Positions 15,588-23,471 of a stretch of 64,000 nt of DNA are shown in pieces. This DNA comes from Rs1 sp029027825 (GTDB taxonomy: Bacteria; Pseudomonadota; Gammaproteobacteria; Pseudomonadales; Balneatricaceae). Under the pieces are notes generated by a model, which did no database searches, was not told the origin of the DNA, and was given only the letters and a program-made list of their open reading frames with translations. The number at the start of each line of letters is the position of its first letter. The first letter of the stretch is position 1. A program made the translations under genes and the position numbers. The stretch covers positions 3,906,001 through 3,970,000 of the forward strand of contig CP093399.1 in NCBI GenBank assembly GCA_029027825.1. Reading direction: 5' to 3'.

Positions 15588-16820
15588 ATGAAAAATGTAA
15601 AAGTAAATGGCCAGAGACTGTGGGACAGTCTGATGGAAATGGGCAAAATTGGCGCCACTGCCAAGGGAGGAGTGTGTCGTTTAGCGCTCACCGATTTAGA
15701 CAGAGAAAGTCGCGACCTATTTGTCAGCTGGTGCGAAGAAGCTGGCTGTACCGTTAGTGTCGATAAAATGGGCAACATCTTTGCCCGCCGCCCAGGCTTA
15801 GACAATTCGCTACCTCCAGTAGTGATGGGTAGCCACCTAGACACTCAACCGACCGGCGGCAAGTTTGACGGTATCTATGGAGTGCTGGCTGGATTAGAAG
15901 TAATTCGCTCCTTAAACGATCACAACATCCAAACTACACATCCGATAGAGGCGTCAGTATGGACCAATGAAGAGGGCTCTCGCTTCCCACCAGCGATGGT
16001 TGCATCTGGGGTCTTTGCCGGTGTTTTCGATCTCGAATACGGTTTATCACGCGCAGATTTAGACGGCAAAACGATGGGTGAGGAATTGCAGCGCATTGGC
16101 TACGATGGCCCTCTAGAGGTCGGCAATCGAGAGTTCAAAGCCTTTTTTGAAGCACATATTGAACAGGGGCCAATTCTTGAGCAGGAAGAAAAAACCATTG
16201 GTGTAGTCACCGATGCCCAGGGACAGCGCTGGTATGAAGTAACTCTGACGGGTCAAGAAGCCCACGCCGGACCAACCCCGATGGCGACTCGCAAAGACGC
16301 TTTGCTGGGAGCGGCACGGATTGTTGATCAAGTGAACAAGATTGGCTTAGCCAACGCACCGCTGGCCTGTGCCACTGTCGGCTTATTGCAAGTATTTCCC
16401 AACTCGAGAAACGTGATTCCCGGCGAAGTATTTTTCAGCGTAGATTTTAGACATCCTGATGATAAAGTACTAGCTAACATGGATGTAGCGCTGCGTGAAT
16501 TTGCCGAGCAAGTATCCAGTGAACTAGGGCTAGAGATGGAGTTTACAGAAATTTGGTACTCGCCACCGGTGCCCTTCAATAAGGCCTGTGTCGACTCCGT
16601 TCGGGAGGCAGCATCTCTTGCGGGCTACAGTCATCGGGATATAGTCAGCGGTGCAGGTCACGACGCCTGTTATATCTCCAGGGTTGCGCCAACAGCAATG
16701 GTCTTCGTACCTTGCGAAAATGGCATCAGCCACAACGAGGCAGAAAATGCTGATCCTGCTGACTTAGAAGCCGGCTGCAACGTACTGATTCAAGCGGTGT
16801 TATTGCAAGCGCAAGCATAG
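15588..16820 (+). CDS. Zn-dependent carbamoyl-amide hydrolase (beta-ureidopropionase / N-carbamoylase / allantoate amidohydrolase family)
   Basis: This 410-residue M20-type metal hydrolase has all expected metal ligands: GSHLDT (His), GKFDGIYG (Asp), TNEEGSRF (Glu), EAHIEQGP (His) and ISHNEAE (His). GQEAHAGPTPM and RNVIPGEV (dimer and substrate lid region) fit the family. Members hydrolyse N-carbamoyl-beta-alanine, N-carbamoyl amino acids or allantoate, releasing ammonia and CO2. AGGAG six bases before ATG 15588 supports this start over an upstream ATG at 15549. It lies 148 bases after the F420-type oxidoreductase gene and ends in a strong terminator. It would be the last step of a reductive pyrimidine or hydantoin route; a ring-opening amidase is not in this window. 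Confidence 0.88.
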   Translation: MKNVKVNGQRLWDSLMEMGKIGATAKGGVCRLALTDLDRESRDLFVSWCEEAGCTVSVDKMGNIFARRPGLDNSLPPVVMGSHLDTQPTGGKFDGIYGVLAGLEVIRSLNDHNIQTTHPIEASVWTNEEGSRFPPAMVASGVFAGVFDLEYGLSRADLDGKTMGEELQRIGYDGPLEVGNREFKAFFEAHIEQGPILEQEEKTIGVVTDAQGQRWYEVTLTGQEAHAGPTPMATRKDALLGAARIVDQVNKIGLANAPLACATVGLLQVFPNSRNVIPGEVFFSVDFRHPDDKVLANMDVALREFAEQVSSELGLEMEFTEIWYSPPVPFNKACVDSVREAASLAGYSHRDIVSGAGHDACYISRVAPTAMVFVPCENGISHNEAENADPADLEAGCNVLIQAVLLQAQA

Positions 16821-16836
16821 CTTTTTCACAGATCAA

Positions 16837-16864
16837 CCTCCCCAGTCGAGCTGGGGTGGTTTTT
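16837..16864 (+). terminator. Intrinsic terminator after the F420-associated gene set
   Basis: ACCTCCCCAG (16837-16846) pairs with CTGGGGTGGT (16852-16861) with one mismatch around a 5-base loop and runs into TTTT. It is a GC-rich stem with a T tract 17 bases after the hydrolase stop. It marks the end of the locus. Confidence 0.85.
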
Positions 16865-16865
16865 C

Positions 16866-16897
16866 AAAGTTAGAAAGTTAGAAAGTTAGAAAGTTTA
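16866..16897. repeat. Four tandem copies of an 8-bp unit AAAGTTAG
   Basis: Three exact copies and a fourth ending in TTA stand head to tail between the terminator and the stop of the convergent dehydrogenase gene. Such short tandem repeats are prone to slippage. Being between two gene ends, a change in copy number should have little effect. Confidence 0.85.
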
Positions 16898-16901
16898 ACG
16901 G

Positions 16902-17936
16902 CTAGAAGCCTGCTAATACTACTTTTCCTATTGCTTTGCCCGACTCGATAAAAGCATGGGCTTTTTTCAAGTTGTCGGCATTGATTAGCCCGTAATGCTC
17001 ACCTAATGTGGTCTCTATTTTACCTTGATCGACCATCGCGGAAACCGCATCTAGCAACTCACCTTGGCTGTGCATATCTGCAGTTTTGAACATTGATTTA
17101 GTAAACATCAACTCCTTTTGCACATAGATAGATTTGAGTTTTAGCTGCATAATATCTAAGGGTATTTTTGGATCATCAATTAAAGCTAATTGACCTTGTG
17201 GGGCCAGCACTTTAACAATCTCAGCATAGTGACTATCGGTATGGGTTAAGCTGATGACATGCGTAACATCCTCAATCCGAATTCTGGCCAGCTCTTCCGA
17301 CAAGGGCTTGGAGTGATCGATAACATAGTCGAGGGCTAAACCTTTGAGCCACTCTTTACTCTCCTTGCGCGAGGCGGTGCCGATCACCGTGGCATTGGTT
17401 AAGGTTAGAGCCAGCTGACTTAAAATCGACCCCACTCCTCCAGCCGCGCCGATAATTAACAACCGCACCGCGGCTGACTTCTCAGCTTGTGGGTTGTGCT
17501 CAAAACCTAACCGGTCGAACAGTAATTCCCATGCTGTAATAGCAGTCAAAGGCAGTGCCGCAGCTTGTATATTAGACAAGCTTGCCGGTTGCTTACCAAC
17601 AATTCGCTCATCGACTAAGTGATACTCAGAATTTGCTCCAGCCCTAGTGATATCCCCAGCGTACCAACCCTTATCACCCACTTTGAAACGGCTGACATTT
17701 TCACCGATAGCAGACACTTCACCCACCGCATCCCAGCCTAAAACTTTATACTCCCCAGCACTGGGCTGCGCCCGCATACGTATTTTAGTATCTACAGGAT
17801 TTACCGAAATCGCGCTGACCTTGACTAAGATGTCTCGATCCGTCGCAGTGGGAATAGGCAACTCAATATCTAAGAGCGCGTCGTGCTGATCTATCGTCTT
17901 AGATTCTAAGTAGCCAACAGCCTTCATTTTATTCAT
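16902..17936 (-). CDS. Zinc-type alcohol dehydrogenase / NADPH:quinone oxidoreductase family protein
   Basis: This medium-chain dehydrogenase of about 344 residues has an N-terminal GroES-like domain (DILVKVSAISVNPVDTKIR, GWDAVGEVSAIGENV) and a Rossmann domain with IIGAAGGVGSI near 165. It lacks the cysteine cluster and catalytic Zn ligands of true alcohol dehydrogenases, so it is of the quinone-oxidoreductase type that reduces quinones or enones with NADPH. Three starts lie close together (GTG 17951, ATG 17936, ATG 17927); GAAGAG seven bases before ATG 17936 favours the second. An ArsR-type gene lies upstream on the same strand. Its physiological substrate is not apparent. Confidence 0.85.
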   Translation of the reverse strand: MNKMKAVGYLESKTIDQHDALLDIELPIPTATDRDILVKVSAISVNPVDTKIRMRAQPSAGEYKVLGWDAVGEVSAIGENVSRFKVGDKGWYAGDITRAGANSEYHLVDERIVGKQPASLSNIQAAALPLTAITAWELLFDRLGFEHNPQAEKSAAVRLLIIGAAGGVGSILSQLALTLTNATVIGTASRKESKEWLKGLALDYVIDHSKPLSEELARIRIEDVTHVISLTHTDSHYAEIVKVLAPQGQLALIDDPKIPLDIMQLKLKSIYVQKELMFTKSMFKTADMHSQGELLDAVSAMVDQGKIETTLGEHYGLINADNLKKAHAFIESGKAIGKVVLAGF

Positions 17937-18111
17937 CTTATTTCTCTTCACCTGAGTTTTATTCAGTTTACGACGGGGATAAATAGATTTTCACTATTAA
18001 ATCAGAATTAATTTAAAAATACAGTGGCCTGTAGTCCAGACCTATTTTGAACTTGATTCAGGCTTATATTTAATTATTTTCTGCAGCGGATACTTCACCG
18101 ATTCAACCGAT

Positions 18112-18825
18112 TCAAATTCTATTAATGACATTATCTTCAGCTACCCCGTACTTTTTATAAAACAGCTGCTGCCCTAGCCCGGTGAATTGAATCACTCTAG
18201 AATCTAGGTCTTTAATAGCCCAACCTTTATTTAGAGTGTCAGTTAAAATCAATTTACCTAGTCGACCAGACAGATGACTCTTTCGCTCACTCCAATCTAA
18301 ACACGCTTTACACAATGGCCGATTCGATTTAGCGGTAGCAAAAACTTTTCTATGCATTAGCTGAAAAAATTCGACACCAGATACAGTCAATACACAATGA
18401 TTCTGGTCACTGACAACCAAGCCTCTGTCGATCAACGAATTGAATAATTTAACGCTAATTTCTCCAGCCAAATGATCGTAGCAAATTCTGGATTTTCGCA
18501 ATCTATCATCTACAGGCCCAGTTTTTATCTGACCATTTCGCACTTGATTATTAACATCCGCACTCATACATAATAGTGTTTCGAGCAGCTCGGCTATTTG
18601 TACATTTTTTAATTGGAAGTACTTATGACGGCCTTGTTTTCTGACCATCAAGAACTCCCCCACTACAAGTTTACTCAAGTGGCTGCTAGCTGTTTGCGCG
18701 CTAATCTGTGCTGCACTTGCCAGTTCTGTTGCGGTTAGCGCTCTGCCACTCATCAATTCAAGCAACATTGTTGCGCGGCTTTTATCACTGATCAAACTAG
18801 CTAAGTAAGCAATATCTGCCGGCAT
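18112..18825 (-). CDS. ArsR-family helix-turn-helix regulator with a C-terminal extension
   Basis: About 237 residues. The N-terminal 90 residues are an ArsR winged helix (LISDKSRATMLLELM, ALTATELASAAQISAQTASSH split over about 28-48, then GRHKYFQLKN). The C-terminal half contains CKACLDWSERKSHLSG near 190 and is shared by the larger ArsR group that lies beside LysE or membrane genes. ATG 18825 has GGAG five bases upstream and is preferred over ATG 18870. It is divergent from the LysE-family exporter gene at 19088 and upstream of the dehydrogenase gene, so it may control either. No arsenic-type Cys pair is obvious in the helix-turn-helix, so a metal ligand is not implied. Confidence 0.83.
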   Translation of the reverse strand: MPADIAYLASLISDKSRATMLLELMSGRALTATELASAAQISAQTASSHLSKLVVGEFLMVRKQGRHKYFQLKNVQIAELLETLLCMSADVNNQVRNGQIKTGPVDDRLRKSRICYDHLAGEISVKLFNSLIDRGLVVSDQNHCVLTVSGVEFFQLMHRKVFATAKSNRPLCKACLDWSERKSHLSGRLGKLILTDTLNKGWAIKDLDSRVIQFTGLGQQLFYKKYGVAEDNVINRI

Positions 18826-19087
18826 AAACACTCCATTATTAATCGATTCCATATTTTGCACTGCATACAAATTAAATACTACGGCAGCGGTCGAAGCATC
18901 CCCGATTAAAGACTTTTAAACTAAGCCGACTTTGACCCAAGTAGCTTGTTAAGCTACGAGGAAAACAAGAAGAAAACCAAGTTAACTTACGGTATTTAAT
19001 ACAAAATAAACTGAAGAAAAGAATAACCAACATCGACTTAAAGAACTCTTTTTTTAATAAATCAACCCAAAATTTCAGGATATAGTG

Positions 19088-19756
19088 ATGACCATTACCT
19101 CTGTTTTATACAGTTTTTTACCGACGCTAATCATTTTTTTTACCGCCTGCATATCACCTGGCCCGAATACTGTGCTATCAATATCGACAGCACTTACCAA
19201 TACAAAAACTAATTTAGCGTTTATGTGTCTTGGGCTAGCTTTTGGTGGCTTTGTTTGGTCATTCCTATCTTTGCTGGGGGTGAATACTTTAATGGCGAAA
19301 TTTCCGGTATTAATCCAAATAATTGCGACGGTAGGAGGTTTATATCTAATCCATATCGGCATTAGAGCCACTAGCAGTGTTTTAAAAGCAATCGGCCAAA
19401 CTAACCCGTTGCAAACAGCGGGTTCTAGCAAGCTTTTTACTTCTCGTTTACATGCTTTTCAAACGGGTTTAACGACCACCCTCACCAACCCAAAAGTAAC
19501 CTTACTCTGGATCACATTATCCCCAATGATCCCGATTAAGCCTGATGAACTATTGGTTTTATTTTTTTACGCGACAATTATTGGCACCATCGTATTCAGC
19601 ATTTACTTCTCAATAGGACTACTGTTTACCGGCCGTGGCGCTACCAATTTTTATTCGAAGAACACGGTTACTTTTGACTGTGTTTTTGCAGTTTTATTTA
19701 TTTTATTGGGGCTGTACTTTTTAATCACTTATTCGCTATTTTCAACATTACTTTAA
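19088..19756 (+). CDS. LysE/RhtB-family amino-acid exporter
   Basis: This 222-residue membrane protein has about six helices and the family signature SPGPNTVLSISTAL (about 22-35), then GLAFGGFVWS and TNPKVTLLW (near 138). Such transporters export lysine, homoserine, threonine or related amino acids. An AGGA lies seven bases before the ATG; a GTG three bases earlier is less likely. It is divergent from the ArsR-type gene, which could regulate it. The substrate cannot be assigned. Confidence 0.87.
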   Translation: MTITSVLYSFLPTLIIFFTACISPGPNTVLSISTALTNTKTNLAFMCLGLAFGGFVWSFLSLLGVNTLMAKFPVLIQIIATVGGLYLIHIGIRATSSVLKAIGQTNPLQTAGSSKLFTSRLHAFQTGLTTTLTNPKVTLLWITLSPMIPIKPDELLVLFFYATIIGTIVFSIYFSIGLLFTGRGATNFYSKNTVTFDCVFAVLFILLGLYFLITYSLFSTLL

Positions 19757-19856
19757 TCAGTTCGGATGCTGACCAGTATGCACTCGAGGCCTATTGCCTG
19801 AATCAGTTCTCTACAAAGTCGAAATACTCGAGTGCTTTTACAATGGTTTCGTTACA

Positions 19857-19874
19857 AAGCGCACATGTGCGCTT
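19857..19874. terminator. Perfect 18-bp palindrome between the LysE-type gene and a convergent gene
   Basis: AAGCGCACATGTGCGCTT reads the same on both strands. It stands between two convergent gene ends, 100 bases past the exporter stop and 20 bases past the end of the gene at 19894. It has no spacer loop and only a short A-rich tract after it. A bidirectional terminator or a protein-binding palindrome are both possible. Confidence 0.4.
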
Positions 19875-19893
19875 AACACTTAAAAAGACCTCT

Positions 19894-21066
19894 TTAAAGC
19901 GCACTGATTTTATGGTTGATTTGTGACATATATTTTTTGTAAAAAGAGCCGTCAAAGGCCGCTAAATATATAGCCTCCGAGCTTATCTTCTGCTTATATT
20001 TTATGCTTCTAAGCTGTTGATTAGCCGCCGTGAAAACTTCAATTATATTTTCACCCGTCAGCACATTGTGGCTTGAGTGGATTTTTCGCCCTTCCGCTCT
20101 GGTGTTTTGGCTAAAGCCAATCAGTCTAAAACTTCTTGCCCAAGCATCGTATTTAAACTGGAAACTAAAATCGTGAGAGGCGTACTGCAGATCGATATTT
20201 TTGTTATCTGCAGCCTCAACTAAACGGCTCACCAGATAAAAACCGGTTTTTGCCTCTTTGATGTACAAGAGCTGGCTGTCAATCTCGATGGGTAAGCTTG
20301 CTATAGATTCATTAATTACTGAATCCGTATAGATAATTTTTCCGGTATAAAAATCATAGGCAATGCTGTCGGCCGATAAGTCCCCATTAAAATCTCTTTC
20401 TAAGACCGAGTGATGCATCGAATTGCCACTGGGGAATTTTCTATAGAATTCTTGTTCGTAATAGAACTTTCTCAGGCTTCTAAATTTGCTAATCAGCTGT
20501 TCACCGTAGTCCGGTAGACTAACCACAGGCCAATCAACTTTGACTCTAACCACTGGCAGTGAGGTTCTGTAGTGCGCTGTTGCTCCCGAGCCGTTATTCC
20601 AAGTAATATCTCTCGTTGTCCAAGCGCCATTAAAGTATTTTGTGGTTAAATCTACCGAGGCGGAGCCTGTACCATTGTTGTCATTATCACCATCTAGACT
20701 ATGCTCTAACTTGACCAGTTCAACTGACTTCGAGAGAGGATTATAAGCAAATACGCTCCGCACCCTCTCTGCTCCATGTGTGCTGAGCAATAGCTCAACC
20801 AAGTTATTGGCATGACTAATTGATAAATCCGAATCAATATAATTATTTAGGGCGAAAGGCTGGCTTTCAATTTTTAAAAAGTTTTGTCTAGAAAGCCGAA
20901 ATGTGAGGATTGCTTGTCTATTAGGTAAGTATTCAAAATAGATCCGATCTTTAATATTATCAGCATCTATATCTACTGCTATTTTATTGCCTGCCTGTAG
21001 GTTATAGCTCATAGTTACTAAGAAAATTAATCTGAGATAATGACCCAATATTTTTTTAATCGCCAT
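19894..21066 (-). CDS. Exported protein of unknown function with EF-hand-like Asp/Asn loops
   Basis: I do not recognise this 390-residue protein. The N-terminus (basic KKILGH, hydrophobic LRLIFLVTMSYNLQA) is a signal peptide with cleavage near residue 25. Three Asp/Asn-rich loops resemble calcium-binding or FG-GAP-like turns: VDIDADNIKDR near 31-41, DGDNDNNGTGSAS near 124-136 and DFNGDLSADS near 225-234. The rest is predicted to be mainly beta strand. A periplasmic or surface protein, perhaps carbohydrate- or ion-binding, is plausible but not shown. It is a single gene upstream of, and on the same strand as, nothing obviously linked; the yigB-like gene ends 31 bases before its start. Confidence 0.65.
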   Translation of the reverse strand: MAIKKILGHYLRLIFLVTMSYNLQAGNKIAVDIDADNIKDRIYFEYLPNRQAILTFRLSRQNFLKIESQPFALNNYIDSDLSISHANNLVELLLSTHGAERVRSVFAYNPLSKSVELVKLEHSLDGDNDNNGTGSASVDLTTKYFNGAWTTRDITWNNGSGATAHYRTSLPVVRVKVDWPVVSLPDYGEQLISKFRSLRKFYYEQEFYRKFPSGNSMHHSVLERDFNGDLSADSIAYDFYTGKIIYTDSVINESIASLPIEIDSQLLYIKEAKTGFYLVSRLVEAADNKNIDLQYASHDFSFQFKYDAWARSFRLIGFSQNTRAEGRKIHSSHNVLTGENIIEVFTAANQQLRSIKYKQKISSEAIYLAAFDGSFYKKYMSQINHKISAL

Positions 21067-21097
21067 AATATGCTCGTGGTTATTGAATAGAATAACT

Positions 21098-21805
21098 CTA
21101 CTGCTTAGCGACTATCTTTTGCACCGCCATAGGCAAGTCGCTAATACAGTCTATCTGCTGATCTGCACGGAATTCATGCTGCCATTGCTGGGTAATGACA
21201 TTGACCCAAATCGTTGCCATGCCCAGTTCTTGAGCACCCAAGACATCGGCAATTGGGTTGTCGCCAATATGGATAATTTGCTCAGCAGATAATTGGGTGT
21301 GTTTGAGCATCATTTGAAAAATCAGCGGGTCTGGCTTTTCCACACCGGCCTGATGCGCGTTAAACTGAAAGTCGAAGTGTTGGGTCAACCCGACTCGGTG
21401 TATATCGGCATTGCCGTTGGTGATTGCCCCCATCACATAACCTTGCGCTTTTAGCTGATCTAAAGCCTGCCACACATGAGGAAAATAATTGACTTGCTGA
21501 CGAGCTGCTAGGGCGATTTTAAAGCCTTGCTCAGTCAATCGTTTGGTCTCGGCACTATTATAGCCCACTTGCTGCAGACTTAACTCTAGGCCTTTAATAC
21601 GAATATCGGTCACGCTGTGCGCTATTTCTGGATAGTTTGCCACGACATGCTGACGCAGATCGGCAAAGTATTCGAGTGGATGTTGCTCAGTGTATTTTGG
21701 GGCGTGCTCCGCCAGCCAAAGATACAGACGTTGATCGACCTTTTTGATAACAGGTCTGATGTCCCACAGTGTATCGTCTAAATCAAACGTCAGGCATTTA
21801 ATCAT
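21098..21805 (-). CDS. yigB: HAD-superfamily phosphatase, YigB-like
   Basis: About 235 residues with HAD motifs: I FDLDDTLWD (Asp8, Asp10), II AITNGN near 110, III the Lys in GVEKPDPLIF near 145, and IV HIGDNPIADVLGA near 172. E. coli YigB dephosphorylates 5-amino-6-(5-phosphoribitylamino)uracil in riboflavin synthesis; its product is also the substrate of CofH in F420 synthesis, which links it to the locus at 8.4-16.8 kb. The order dapF-DUF484-xerC-yigB is as in E. coli. ATG 21805 fits the family start; a TTG at 21814 would overlap the xerC stop. Confidence 0.82.
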   Translation of the reverse strand: MIKCLTFDLDDTLWDIRPVIKKVDQRLYLWLAEHAPKYTEQHPLEYFADLRQHVVANYPEIAHSVTDIRIKGLELSLQQVGYNSAETKRLTEQGFKIALAARQQVNYFPHVWQALDQLKAQGYVMGAITNGNADIHRVGLTQHFDFQFNAHQAGVEKPDPLIFQMMLKHTQLSAEQIIHIGDNPIADVLGAQELGMATIWVNVITQQWQHEFRADQQIDCISDLPMAVQKIVAKQ

Positions 21806-21810
21806 GTTTT

Positions 21811-22743
21811 TCAACTCTTCGGTGATTTTGCGGCTCTTGGATGAGCGCTTTGATAACAGTCTATAAGATCTTGCATTGATTCTTTATCGCGCCCCAGAGC
21901 TGGTTTGTTAGCCGCGGTAACTACGCTTGATGTTCCCATTATTTTCATCATTTGCGGGGCGCTATAGTTAGCTGCGAGCAGCTGCTGAGCAAATGCTTGA
22001 CGAATTTGACTGGCGGTTACTCTGCCATCGCTATGGCAGTCGATACGTCGCTGAATACCGCGCACTGTTAGGCGTTTACCGCGACGAGAAACAAACAGCG
22101 CCGCATCAAATACCGGGGTCTGCTGTCGATAGTCAAGCCATTGCCGCAACGCGGCTTCGACGCTTGCTACGATCGGTAGCTGGCGCTGATTTGCCCCTCT
22201 GCGGTTGCCTTTTAGTGATACTGAGAGCTGTTTTTCGGCGAAGTCGATAGCATACAATTCCAGAGCACACAGCTCCGATACTCGAATACCGGTGTGCAGC
22301 AACACTTCCAGCATTGCCTTATCCCTTGCCGTTACAAAATCCCGCACTTGAATATTAAATAGCACTTGCAGATCAGTTGGCTCAGTCGGCTGCTTATCTT
22401 GTTTAATAAGTGTCGGTTTTTCAAAGCCTAGCAGTGGATCAAAATCTAATATTTGAACTTGCCGTAAAAAGTTGATGAAACCCTGCACAGCACTGAGCAA
22501 TCTCAGTATGGTCGCGACTGACTTTTCTTGTATTTGCGCGTTGCCAATAAAAGCTTGAACTTGTTTCGCGGTGATATTCTGCCAGTGCTGAACCCGATAA
22601 TCGGCGATAAAATCACGAAAGGCGTACAGATCACTTTGGTAGTTGAGCACACTATGCAACGCCAACTGCCGCTCTTTTTGCAGGTAACTTAAGTACTGCT
22701 CAACCGTTTTCTCTAAACTGGCGCTGGCGGCAAAGGAATTCAT
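21811..22743 (-). CDS. xerC: XerC-like tyrosine recombinase lacking key catalytic residues
   Basis: At 310 residues it is in the xerC position (dapF-DUF484-xerC-yigB) and has the N-terminal SAM-like domain (about 8-100) and catalytic domain (about 120-305), ending CYQSAHPRA as in XerC. Of the six catalytic residues it keeps Arg154 (HTGIRVSEL), a Lys in the beta-hairpin (Lys178, SLKGN) and Arg248. The His three residues before Arg248 is Ser245 (ASQIRQAFA in place of PHxLRHSFA). The second His is Thr271 (IMGTSS for LLGHxx). The Tyr nucleophile position is Lys280, with no Tyr at 261-296. It should be unable to cut DNA. XerC works with XerD at dif to resolve chromosome dimers, so either another recombinase serves or this gene has another role. 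Confidence 0.85.
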   Translation of the reverse strand: MNSFAASASLEKTVEQYLSYLQKERQLALHSVLNYQSDLYAFRDFIADYRVQHWQNITAKQVQAFIGNAQIQEKSVATILRLLSAVQGFINFLRQVQILDFDPLLGFEKPTLIKQDKQPTEPTDLQVLFNIQVRDFVTARDKAMLEVLLHTGIRVSELCALELYAIDFAEKQLSVSLKGNRRGANQRQLPIVASVEAALRQWLDYRQQTPVFDAALFVSRRGKRLTVRGIQRRIDCHSDGRVTASQIRQAFAQQLLAANYSAPQMMKIMGTSSVVTAANKPALGRDKESMQDLIDCYQSAHPRAAKSPKS

Positions 22744-22757
22744 CGCATGACCAGTAC

Positions 22758-23471
22758 TTACACTTTACTCTCAAAGGGCTGCTGTAAAATACGACTGGCG
22801 ACTCTACTGAGTACTTCGCCAACGTAACTTAAAAACATCGTACCTTGACTACTCTGGAAGTAGTCTTCATCAAAGCTACCGATCCCCAACAGGCCTATAG
22901 TCTCGCCTTGAATCAACGGGATAACTGCTGCTGACTGAATCATGGCTGAGCGCTCACCAAACAAAAAGTGATTTTCCGCCGCCGATAGATTTCCGCAACT
23001 GGGAATATTAGATAACAGTAGTGGCTCGACAATCCCGACCATTTCACGAGGCATCATCCGCCGATTGTTGACGGTTAATTCATTTTCGGCAAACAGGATC
23101 AACGAGGTCGCATCGCCGTAGAAATCGCTGCACAAGCTCTCTTCTAAGGCATCCCCTAAATCATCTAAGGTTTGTGCATCGAGTAGCGATAGCACCATCC
23201 GCTTGGTTTTTTCAAATTGCATGTCATTGTGTCTAGCCGCATCACAAAAATCTGACAAATGCAGGCTTAGTTTTTTATTTTTTTCGCGCAACATCGACGA
23301 CTGTCGCTCGACAAAAGAGATTGCGGATCCCGATTCATGAGGCACCGCTAGCACTTCTAGTAAATATTCATACTCAATGAAAAAGTCTGCATCTTGCTGC
23401 AAATAAGCAGCGACTTGTTCCCGCGTAAGCTTTTCGGTGCCTGCTGTCGGCTGATTTTCCACACTACTCAT
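22758..23471 (-). CDS. DUF484 family protein (YigA-like, GAF-type fold)
   Basis: This 237-residue cytoplasmic protein opens with TREQVAAYLQQDADFF and has the coiled stretch SSMLREKNKKLSLHLSDF (about 65-85), then a GAF-like domain (about 95-235) with AAVIPLIQGETIGLLGIGS. These are DUF484 features. The family lies between dapF and xerC in many gammaproteobacteria; its role is not settled. Its start overlaps the dapF stop by four bases (ATGA) and its stop lies 14 bases before xerC, so it is translationally coupled within the block. Confidence 0.88.
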   Translation of the reverse strand: MSSVENQPTAGTEKLTREQVAAYLQQDADFFIEYEYLLEVLAVPHESGSAISFVERQSSMLREKNKKLSLHLSDFCDAARHNDMQFEKTKRMVLSLLDAQTLDDLGDALEESLCSDFYGDATSLILFAENELTVNNRRMMPREMVGIVEPLLLSNIPSCGNLSAAENHFLFGERSAMIQSAAVIPLIQGETIGLLGIGSFDEDYFQSSQGTMFLSYVGEVLSRVASRILQQPFESKV

